Positions 54,549 to 61,324 of a stretch of DNA of 64,000 nucleotides are shown here, piece after piece. The stretch is from contig NZ_QXGK01000005.1 in NCBI RefSeq assembly GCF_003952945.1, forward strand, positions 1 to 64,000. Reading direction: 5' to 3'. Made by a program: the position numbers and the translations under genes. The notes below the pieces were generated by a model, which worked only from the letters and a program-made list of their open reading frames with translations, made no database searches and had not been told where the DNA came from. The stretch comes from Bifidobacterium samirii (GTDB lineage: Bacteria; Actinomycetota; Actinomycetes; Actinomycetales; Bifidobacteriaceae). How positions within the stretch are numbered: the first letter of the stretch is position 1; each line of letters starts with the position of its first letter.

Positions 54549-55193
54549 TCAGCGGGCGACCTTCGGCCGCAGGCCGGCCGAACGGGCGACCGCATCCGTC
54601 TGGCCGCACGCGGCCAGCCAGTTCGCGAACAGACGGTAGCCGTCCTGCGTCATCACCGACTCGGGGTGGAACTGGACCGCCTCCAACGGCAGATCGCGGT
54701 GACGGACCGCCTGGATCGTGCCATCATCCGACGCGCGCGCCGACACGACCAGCTCGTCCGGCATCGACGCCGGGTCGATCGCCAGCGAATGGTAGCGGGT
54801 CGCCGTCATCGGCTCGGCCACGCCCGCGAACACGCCCGCGCCGTCATGCTCGATCAGGCTCGTCCTGCCGTGCATGATCGTCGGCGCATGGGCCACCGTG
54901 CAGCCGAACACCTCCGCCAGCGCCTGCAATCCCAGGCACACGCCGAACATCGGCTTGCGCTCCGCCGCGCACCGGCGGATCACATCCTCGCTCGCGCCCG
55001 ATTCGGCCGGTGCACCCGGGCCCGGCGAGATCAGCACGCCGTCATAGTCGTCCAGCAATCCCGGTGCGGCCGCGTCGATCGCATCGTTGCGCACGACCGT
55101 CACGCTCGCGCCCAACGTCTTCAGATATCCGACGATCGTATAGACGAACGAATCATAGTTGTCGACCACCAGAATGCGCGCCGAATCCGTCAT
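54549..55193 (-). CDS. Glutamine amidotransferase, TrpG/PabA type
   Basis: 214 aa class I glutamine amidotransferase: VDNYDSFVYTI, SPGPGAP, nucleophile Cys in GVCLGLQA and the His/Glu pair in VQFHPESV. Supplies ammonia from glutamine to a chorismate-using synthase (anthranilate or 4-amino-4-deoxychorismate). No synthase subunit gene is adjacent, so trpG and pabA cannot be separated, and a dual role is common. The start at 55193 has GGAGGAG upstream. Position next to pknB matches the order in mycobacteria. Confidence 0.88.
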   Translation of the reverse strand: MTDSARILVVDNYDSFVYTIVGYLKTLGASVTVVRNDAIDAAAPGLLDDYDGVLISPGPGAPAESGASEDVIRRCAAERKPMFGVCLGLQALAEVFGCTVAHAPTIMHGRTSLIEHDGAGVFAGVAEPMTATRYHSLAIDPASMPDELVVSARASDDGTIQAVRHRDLPLEAVQFHPESVMTQDGYRLFANWLAACGQTDAVARSAGLRPKVAR

Positions 55194-55314
55194 AACTCCT
55201 CCTGCCGGGCCGCAACCGGGCCGCCGGTCCGGCCTCCCCTGCGAAGGCCGCGTCATCGCCCCCAGTGTATCCGCGGCCGGCACGACGGCGGCGGGAATGA
55301 CCGGAATACAGCAC

Positions 55315-55348
55315 GGCTGACGGCGGCGAACGCACGCCGCCGTCAGCC
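55315..55348 (-). terminator. Terminator of the DUF881-sortase operon
   Basis: Perfect 14-bp arms GGCTGACGGCGGCG and CGCCGCCGTCAGCC with a 6-nt loop, downstream of the sortase stop at 55422. Confidence 0.8.
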
Positions 55349-55421
55349 GGCCATCATCGCCACGACACCCGCCGGGCCGCCATCGGACAACCGCCGCCGA
55401 CCGCCGGACGGCACCCCGGCA

Positions 55422-56876
55422 TCAGCCGGCGGTGAAATTCGACATCTGCTGCAGATACGGAATGTTCGACGCCGCCCACGGGAAGCCCCACTCGAACAGC
55501 GCCGCGGCCGCCGCGAACAGCAGCAACAGCACCAGCAGCAGGCGAATCGGCAGCACACCCGGCTGATGACGCATCAGCCAGCCGTACAGGCTCGCATCCG
55601 GGCGACGGCGCTCGCCCGCGCGGATCGCACGCAGCAGCGGGAACCGCCAGGCGACCAGCGCCGCGACGAATACGATCGCGTACGCGACCAGCGCGACCGC
55701 GACCACCGGGGCCAGCGAGTCGAGCCGCGCGACCGGCGACACGGCCTCCGTCGCGTTGTTCGTGAACGTCACGCCGCCCTTCGCGTCGCTCGTCGCCAGC
55801 TCCTGCGGCCAGCCGTCCGCGACCTTCGCCCAGTACTTGAGCTTGCCGTAGCTGATCCACCGGTGGGTGGGCGTCGAATACTTCGGTTCGCACGTCGTCA
55901 TCGTGATCATGCGCTCGGTCGGTTCGGCACCGGGATTCAGCGGATTCGAGCCGATCACACGGATGTCGTCCGGCAGCACGATCTCACTCGACGTGTACTC
56001 GTACACATACCAGTAGTCCTGCGTACGCACCACGATCACATCGCCCGGCTGCAGCTTGTCCACGTCGCCCAACGGCTGCCCGTAGCCGTTGCGATGGCCG
56101 GCTATCGCGAAATTGCCCACCTGACCAGGCCACTGCGACTCCGTGTAATGGCCCAGGCCATGCTTGTTGAGCTGCACCAGCGACGTGCCCTGCACCAGAT
56201 TGCGCTCCCACTGGTCGCCGAACCGCGGTATGTAGACGGTGGCGATCAGCTCTCCCTCCGCCGCCGACTCCGGCTGGACCGGCGGATCGCCCTCCTGCGC
56301 CGGCGCGACCGCATCCGTGCTGCCCGACCCCGGCGACGTCCAGTTGACCGACTGCCGCATCTCGACCTGCGCGTGCTCCGACTGCACGCCCGTCCACCAC
56401 ATCTGCCACACGACGTACAGCGCGCACACGGCCGCCATCGTCAGCAGCAGCTCCGCGACGATGCCCAGAATCGACCACAGCAGTCCCTGACGGTGACCTC
56501 CACCGCGGGCGTCGTCGTATCCGCCACCGGCGCCGACGCTATCGCCGTCACGACCGCTGCCGCCGTGCGACGCGCGGCGACGGTCGCGGCGTGACATAAC
56601 GGCGTCGGCGTCACCGGATCCCGAACGACCGTCGGCGCCGACGTGACGGTCGGGATGGACGGTCACCAGACGCAACGATTCGCCCGGATCGGCGACATCC
56701 TGCATGCGCAGCAGCAGGTCGGCGGTCGTCTCCCCGTCAAGGCTGCGGCCGACCGCGCGACGGGCGGCCGGGCGCGACGACGGCGGCTGTGCCGAGGGCG
56801 GCGTTCCCGGCGCCGACGCCGACGCCGACGACATTCCCTCCGATGCGGACTCCTCCGATGCGGTCATACGGTTCAT
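55422..56876 (-). CDS. Sortase (class E-like)
   Basis: 484 aa. A long Ser/Ala/Arg-rich cytoplasmic N-terminus (about 1-130), a transmembrane helix (about 135-160), and the sortase domain with His261 in IAGHRNGYG, Cys329 in TMTTCEPKYS and Arg339 in THRWISYG. Two more helices lie near the C-terminus, which is unusual for minimal sortases but seen in actinobacterial class E-type enzymes. It anchors surface proteins to peptidoglycan and could handle the GH89 enzyme's non-canonical signal. GGGAGAGA lies before the start, which overlaps the DUF881 gene by 4 bp. Confidence 0.88.
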   Translation of the reverse strand: MNRMTASEESASEGMSSASASAPGTPPSAQPPSSRPAARRAVGRSLDGETTADLLLRMQDVADPGESLRLVTVHPDRHVGADGRSGSGDADAVMSRRDRRRASHGGSGRDGDSVGAGGGYDDARGGGHRQGLLWSILGIVAELLLTMAAVCALYVVWQMWWTGVQSEHAQVEMRQSVNWTSPGSGSTDAVAPAQEGDPPVQPESAAEGELIATVYIPRFGDQWERNLVQGTSLVQLNKHGLGHYTESQWPGQVGNFAIAGHRNGYGQPLGDVDKLQPGDVIVVRTQDYWYVYEYTSSEIVLPDDIRVIGSNPLNPGAEPTERMITMTTCEPKYSTPTHRWISYGKLKYWAKVADGWPQELATSDAKGGVTFTNNATEAVSPVARLDSLAPVVAVALVAYAIVFVAALVAWRFPLLRAIRAGERRRPDASLYGWLMRHQPGVLPIRLLLVLLLLFAAAAALFEWGFPWAASNIPYLQQMSNFTAG

Positions 56877-57634
56877 TGCGCGTTCTCTCCCTCGTCGTCG
56901 ATTACGCTCGAATATTGCAGCGACTGCAGCAGCGCCGCGGATTCCGGGAACTCCAGCCGGTCGTTCTCCTCGACCTTCCATCCCAAGCCGAACGCGCTCA
57001 CATACTCGCGGTAGATACGCACGTCCTTGGAATCGTCGAGCGCCTGCTTCATCCCGTCGATCGGGCCGATCGCCTTGATCGTGTACGGCGGCGAATACTT
57101 GCGGCCCTGCAGCAGCAGCACGTTGCCCTGGCAGATCACCGCCGAATTGAACAGGACACGCTGGTCCTGGATCATCATCGACTCCGCGCCGCCCGCCCAC
57201 AGCGCGTTCACCACCGCTTCGACGTCCTGCTGATGCACAACGTAGTCGTTGATATTCGCCGCCGAACCGGAGCCGTCGACCTTGCTCTCCCACAGCGGGG
57301 AATCGTCGAGCGTGACCGTCAGACCGGGGCCTTCGACCGCGGGCAACGTCGTACCGGAACCCGCGTCCTCGCCGCCGGACGGGTCGGACACGTCGCTCGC
57401 CAGATCCTTGAGCGTGTTGACCTGCGCGCCGAGCCGGCCGATCTCATCCTGCAGCTGCGTCACACGGTTGACGCGCTGCTCGACCAGATCGGCAGTGTCC
57501 GACGAGACGACCGCGGTACGGTTGAGCCGGGCGTTCGTCGCCAACAGGAAACCGGTGAATGCGACGAGCAGGAACACGGCGACGCCATTGAACAGCGAAC
57601 GCTTCGCCGCGTGCCTGCCGGTTCGTCGTGCCAT
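56873..57634 (-). CDS. DUF881 (YlxW/X-like) membrane-anchored protein
   Basis: 253 aa. One N-terminal transmembrane helix (about 14-33), a short coiled coil (VEQRVNRVTQLQDEIGRLGAQVNTL reads as heptads near 50-75), then the DUF881 core with GPGLTVTLDDSP and VVNALWAGGAESMMIQDQR. Family function is unknown; its genes sit beside crgA and the kinase cluster in many actinobacteria, suggesting a division or envelope role. GGAGGGG lies before the ATG at 57634. Confidence 0.88.
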   Translation of the reverse strand: MARRTGRHAAKRSLFNGVAVFLLVAFTGFLLATNARLNRTAVVSSDTADLVEQRVNRVTQLQDEIGRLGAQVNTLKDLASDVSDPSGGEDAGSGTTLPAVEGPGLTVTLDDSPLWESKVDGSGSAANINDYVVHQQDVEAVVNALWAGGAESMMIQDQRVLFNSAVICQGNVLLLQGRKYSPPYTIKAIGPIDGMKQALDDSKDVRIYREYVSAFGLGWKVEENDRLEFPESAALLQSLQYSSVIDDEGENAQ

Positions 57635-57780
57635 GATCCCCTCCTGCCGGCGAGTATGCGAGTATGCGGCCATATGCAGGCCCGACGCCGCGCCACGGGC
57701 CGATTCGCAGACGATGTCTTCGCCAATTCGAGTCTAACCACTATTATGACTTCTAGCCTATATACAAGGAGACTACGCTC

Positions 57781-58302
57781 ATGGCAGAGACACAGCCGAA
57801 CGAAACCGATACGGAGGCCCAGAAGGACTGGGCGGAAGCGACGAAGCCCGAGGCCGAGGCTGCGGCCGACACCGCCGCGACTGAGACCGCCGCCGAGGAC
57901 GCCGCCGAAACCAAGGCCGCCGAAACCAAGGCCGCCGAAACCAAGGCCGCCGAGACCGAGACCGCCGACGAAGACGACGAGGACTTCGGTGTGCCGATGG
58001 ACCAGGTCGAGGCCGTACTCAACGCGACCGCCGACAAGAACGACCTCACCCCGCAGATGCGCCGCATGATGGCCCGTCAGGCCGAGAACACCAAGCGCGT
58101 CGAGGAGGCCATCAAGGGCACCAAGTCGAATCCGCGCTGGTTCGTGCCGCTGTTCTGCACGCTGATGGTCATCGGCCTGATCTGGTGCGTCGCCTACTAC
58201 CTGACCGGCAACTACCCGATTCCGAACATCGGCGCCTGGAACCTGGCCATCGGCTTCGCGATCATCATGGTCGGCTTCCTCATGACGATGGGCTGGCGTT
58301 AG
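57781..58302 (+). CDS. crgA: CrgA-like cell division protein with acidic repeat extension
   Basis: 173 aa. The C-terminal 65 residues are CrgA-like: NPRWFVPLFCTLMVIGLIW, then NLAIGFAIIMVGFLMTMGWR, giving two membrane helices. CrgA interacts with the FtsZ/FtsI/FtsQ divisome. The first 100 residues form an acidic, disordered extension with exact AAETK repeats, absent from mycobacterial CrgA (about 93 aa). AAGGAG lies upstream of the ATG. It is divergent from the DUF881 gene, the arrangement known from mycobacteria. Confidence 0.88.
   Translation: MAETQPNETDTEAQKDWAEATKPEAEAAADTAATETAAEDAAETKAAETKAAETKAAETETADEDDEDFGVPMDQVEAVLNATADKNDLTPQMRRMMARQAENTKRVEEAIKGTKSNPRWFVPLFCTLMVIGLIWCVAYYLTGNYPIPNIGAWNLAIGFAIIMVGFLMTMGWR
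57901..57960 (+). repeat. 15-bp tandem repeat inside crgA
   Basis: Three exact copies and a fourth variant of GCCGCCGAAACCAAG encode the AAETK repeats. In-frame copy-number change would vary the length of the extension. Confidence 0.95.
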
Positions 58303-58328
58303 TCCGTCGCGCCGTTCCCCTGTCTTTC

Positions 58329-58360
58329 GGCCCCTTCGCCGGCTTCACCGGCAAGGGGCC
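58329..58360 (+). terminator. Terminator of crgA
   Basis: GGCCCCTTCGCCGG (58329-58342) pairs with CCGGCAAGGGGCC (58348-58360), 5-nt loop, just after the stop. Confidence 0.82.
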
Positions 58361-58401
58361 TTGCCGTATCCGGGCATCAGTCCCCCGGCCCCCGGTCCCC
58401 C

Positions 58402-58800
58402 GTGTACGGATTGCGACGCAAACTCCCTCTCCAGCGTCGCAATCCGTAAGAAATCCAGTCCTCCCATGCAGGTTGCGACGCAAACCAGCCCGTCAGCGTC
58501 GCAATCCGCACAGGATCCCCCGTTCATGTACAGATCGCGACGCAGCGCAGCCCCGTGTACCCGCCGATCACAGCATCCCAGACCGGTCGTCATCATCGGA
58601 CATCCCACTTTGCGTCGCAATCCGCATACTAACCCCCATTCCCATACGGTTTGCGACGCTAACTGGGCCTTCCGCGTCGCAATCCGTAAGGAATCCGGTC
58701 CTCCCATGCAGATTGCGACGCAAACCAGCCCCTCAGCGTCGCAATCCGTAAGGGATTCGGCCCCCGTGTACAGACTGCGACTCAACCGGCCGGTTGAGAG
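58402..58800 (+). repeat. Tandem palindromic array, GCGACGC family, locus 4 (five units plus a half)
   Basis: Left-arm cores GCGACGC occur at 58413, 58475, 58537, 58653, 58715 and (as GCGACTC) 58777, mostly 62 bp apart. Right arms read GCGTCGCAATCCG. The third unit's right arm is displaced to about 58611 by an insertion of some 60 bp; the sixth is degenerate. The consensus is about ACGGATTGCGACGCAAACC, loop of 10, AGCGTCGCAATCCGTAAG. It fills the 504-bp gap between crgA and the convergent methyltransferase gene. Confidence 0.9.
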
Positions 58801-58806
58801 TCACGC

Positions 58807-60423
58807 TCAGTCGGTCGAACGAGCGGTGGACAGGCGCCGCGTGCGGATCAGGACGTGACGCGAGCCGGCGAGCGTCGTGGCGAACAGGTAGAGGTCGCCG
58901 CCGTCGCCCAGCCGCAGCTTCTTGCGCAGCTGTGCGACGCTCATCGGAAAATTGCGCACCGCGACGTTCGCCTTCGTCGCACCGGCGAGCAGCGACTTCA
59001 CGTCCTTCTTCCCGAGTCCGCCGACCGCCTCGATGGCGAACTCGCGTCCGGGGAACCCGTCAACCCGCTGAGTACTTACGAATAGGTGACTGTTCGGCCC
59101 GACCTGCCGCATCGGATAGCGGTCCTCGATCAGCGCGAAGCATCCGGCCTTCATGATCGACGCATTCGGCTCGTATAGATATCTTGCTTCCGAGTTGCCG
59201 TCGACATCGACTTTAACATCGGTCCCGGCGACGTCATCGGCGGTATCGTACCAACCGTCGGCGAGCAGTCCGGCGGCGGTCGTGCCGGTCATGCGGTCGA
59301 CCGACGGCGCCGACGGATTATAGTCGTACGCGAGTTCGTCACCGTCGTTGACGCAGACCACGCGGACCGGCATTCCCTCACAGGCGTCGGTCGTCACGTC
59401 CGCAGCCGATGCCCCGGCAGCCGTCCCGCCCGTCGGCGGCCCGCCCGCAGCCGGCCGCCCCGTCGCACGCCGACGGTCGAGGACGAGCAGCAGCTCCTTG
59501 CATTCGTTGCCGGTCGAGACGATGTGTACCTCGCCGACCGCGCCGCGGAAGTCGGCGACGGTCTTGCGCCAGTCGAGCATCGGCGACAGCTTGACCATGA
59601 CGAGCGGGGCGGCGGCGAACAGCCGGTCCGCCAGCGCGAGCACGTCCGGCGTGCAGTCGGCGATGGCGACGGCGCGGCCGCCGTGGTCGTCGCGGCGGGC
59701 CGGGTCGACGAAGATCATCGTCGCCGTGCCGCCGTCCGCAAGCCACGTCTCGGCGTCCGCGTTGACGACGCGCGCGTGGTCGAGGCCCAGCGCACGCAGG
59801 TTGTGTTCGGCGATCGCGCACAGGTGCGGCTGCCGTTCGACGTACGTCGCCCGGTCGAATCCGCGCGCCAGATACGAGAAGTCGACGCCGAAGCCGCCGG
59901 TCAGGTCGGCGAGCGCCGTCCCGTCGGCCGGGCTCGCCGTCGTGGCGGCCGTTGCTGATGTCGGCGCGGTCGGCGATTCGGGTGCCGATGATGCCGTCGT
60001 TCCCGCCGATGCCGGGGTCTCCGGCTCCGGCGCCGATGCCGCCATCGTCGCCGACGGTTCCGGCGTATCCGCGGCATCCGATTCGCCCGATGCGACCGAC
60101 GCAGCCGATGCGACCGATGCAGCCGACCCGGCCGATGCGTCGGCCGCGAGATACGCGTCGACGATCCGGCGGGCGACGCGCGCCTTGTATTGGGCGGTGA
60201 ACTGCGACGAGCACTGTTCCATCGACAGGTGCGGCGGGTAGATGATGCCGTCGCTGGCGGCCCATTGCGGGAGTTTGGTGCGCGCGGTCTGCCATCCGGC
60301 GATCTGGTCCAGGGCGAACGGCAGGTCGAGGCCGTCCTCCCGTCTGGCCTTGAGCGCCAGGTCGCGCACGTTTTCGAGTCGGTGCGCGGCGATGAATCCG
60401 CGGGTCTGCGACGAAACAAGCAT
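58807..60423 (-). CDS. SAM-dependent methyltransferase with THUMP-like C-terminal domain
   Basis: 538 aa. N-terminal helical part (about 1-95); a low-complexity Ala/Ser/Pro/Thr insert (about 95-170); a Rossmann methyltransferase core with motif I LADLTGGFGVDFSYLA and IFVDPARRDDHGGRA; then a C-terminal THUMP-like region with EPNASIMKAG and VRNFPMSVAQLRKKL. Such proteins are annotated as class I methyltransferases with probable RNA substrates; the target is unknown. No Shine-Dalgarno; TACGAT lies 7 nt before the ATG at 60423, suggesting a leaderless start. A longer start 15 codons upstream is less likely. Confidence 0.85.
   Translation of the reverse strand: MLVSSQTRGFIAAHRLENVRDLALKARREDGLDLPFALDQIAGWQTARTKLPQWAASDGIIYPPHLSMEQCSSQFTAQYKARVARRIVDAYLAADASAGSAASVASAASVASGESDAADTPEPSATMAASAPEPETPASAGTTASSAPESPTAPTSATAATTASPADGTALADLTGGFGVDFSYLARGFDRATYVERQPHLCAIAEHNLRALGLDHARVVNADAETWLADGGTATMIFVDPARRDDHGGRAVAIADCTPDVLALADRLFAAAPLVMVKLSPMLDWRKTVADFRGAVGEVHIVSTGNECKELLLVLDRRRATGRPAAGGPPTGGTAAGASAADVTTDACEGMPVRVVCVNDGDELAYDYNPSAPSVDRMTGTTAAGLLADGWYDTADDVAGTDVKVDVDGNSEARYLYEPNASIMKAGCFALIEDRYPMRQVGPNSHLFVSTQRVDGFPGREFAIEAVGGLGKKDVKSLLAGATKANVAVRNFPMSVAQLRKKLRLGDGGDLYLFATTLAGSRHVLIRTRRLSTARSTD
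60040..60140. repeat. Imperfect 9/18-bp tandem repeat inside the methyltransferase gene
   Basis: Repeats of GCCGATGCGACCGATGCA type encode the Ala/Ser/Val-rich insert (ASVASAASVASG). Likely length-variable. Confidence 0.8.
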
Positions 60424-60584
60424 GACGCCCATCGTATCGTCCCGTCGCCACCGCCCGTCGCGCGGCAACGGCCGCGTCAGGCTCGACGCGGATGAGCGCG
60501 AGGGCGCACTGCATGCCGGGATGAACTAGTTTGCAACGGATTGTAGACTGGGGAACGGTTTTATTAGCAATATAAGGAGTCCCG

Positions 60585-61166
60585 ATGCTGCTGTCCGATC
60601 GCGACATTCTGGCCGCCAAGGCCGACGGTCATATCTCGCTCGACCCTTGGACGCCCGAAATGGTGCAGCCGGCGTCGATCGACGTGCGACTCGACCGCTT
60701 CTTCCGTCTGTTCAACAACCATGCGTACACGTACGTCGACCCGGCCGAGAACCAGGGCGCGCTGACCGAGCAGTTCGAGGTCGCCCCCGACGAGCCGTGG
60801 ATCCTGCATCCGGGCGAGTTCGCGCTCGGCTCCACGTGGGAGTACGTCAAGCTCGACGCGACGGTCGCCGCGCGTCTGGAGGGCAAGAGCTCGCTGGGCC
60901 GTCTGGGCATCCTCACCCATTCGACCGCCGGCTTCATCGACCCGGGTTTCGAGGGCCATATCACGCTGGAGCTGAGCAACGTCTCCACGCTGCCGGTCAA
61001 GCTGTGGCCGGGCATGAAGATCGGCCAGATGTGCTTCTTCCAGCTGAGTTCGCCGGCCGAGCATCCGTACGGTTCGTCCGGGACCGGCTCGCATTATCAG
61101 GGCCAGCGAGGCCCGACCCCGAGCCGCTCCTACGAGCGTTTCTACCGCGCCGAGATCCGCGACTGA
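60585..61166 (+). CDS. dcd: dCTP deaminase
   Basis: 193 aa trimeric dCTP deaminase/dUTPase-fold protein making dUTP (or dUMP) for thymidylate synthesis. Motifs: [42 protein letters not shown] (catalytic Glu in FEGH region) and [15 protein letters not shown] at the C-terminus. Length and sequence fit actinobacterial enzymes, some of which are bifunctional deaminase-dUTPases; this cannot be decided here. AAGGAG lies before the ATG at 60585. Followed by a very strong terminator. Confidence 0.95.
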   Translation: MLLSDRDILAAKADGHISLDPWTPEMVQPASIDVRLDRFFRLFNNHAYTYVDPAENQGALTEQFEVAPDEPWILHPGEFALGSTWEYVKLDATVAARLEGKSSLGRLGILTHSTAGFIDPGFEGHITLELSNVSTLPVKLWPGMKIGQMCFFQLSSPAEHPYGSSGTGSHYQGQRGPTPSRSYERFYRAEIRD

Positions 61167-61237
61167 GCCGACGCCGGTCGTCGCGGCGGCATCATCGCCG
61201 CACACCGCCGCATATCGCCGCGCACCATCGCGTATAC

Positions 61238-61293
61238 GACTGAGGGGCGGTCGCGGGAATCCGATTCAGGATTCCCGCGACCGCCCCTCAGTC
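61238..61293. terminator. Long perfect hairpin terminator between dcd and the P-type ATPase
   Basis: Perfect 25-nt arms (61238-61262 and 61269-61293) with a 6-nt loop between convergent genes. The outermost bases GACTGAGGGG/CCCCTCAGTC recall the tgagggcag repeat near 6.3 kb. Confidence 0.88.
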
Positions 61294-61324
61294 ATGCGTC
61301 AGGACGTGACGCCGCCGGCGACGC

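Noticed and set aside
58402-58800. CRISPR array suggested by the 61-62 bp period
   Set aside because: The conserved parts are the two arms of a palindrome rather than one repeat, the variable parts are only about 10-12 bp, copies diverge from each other, and no cas genes are present.
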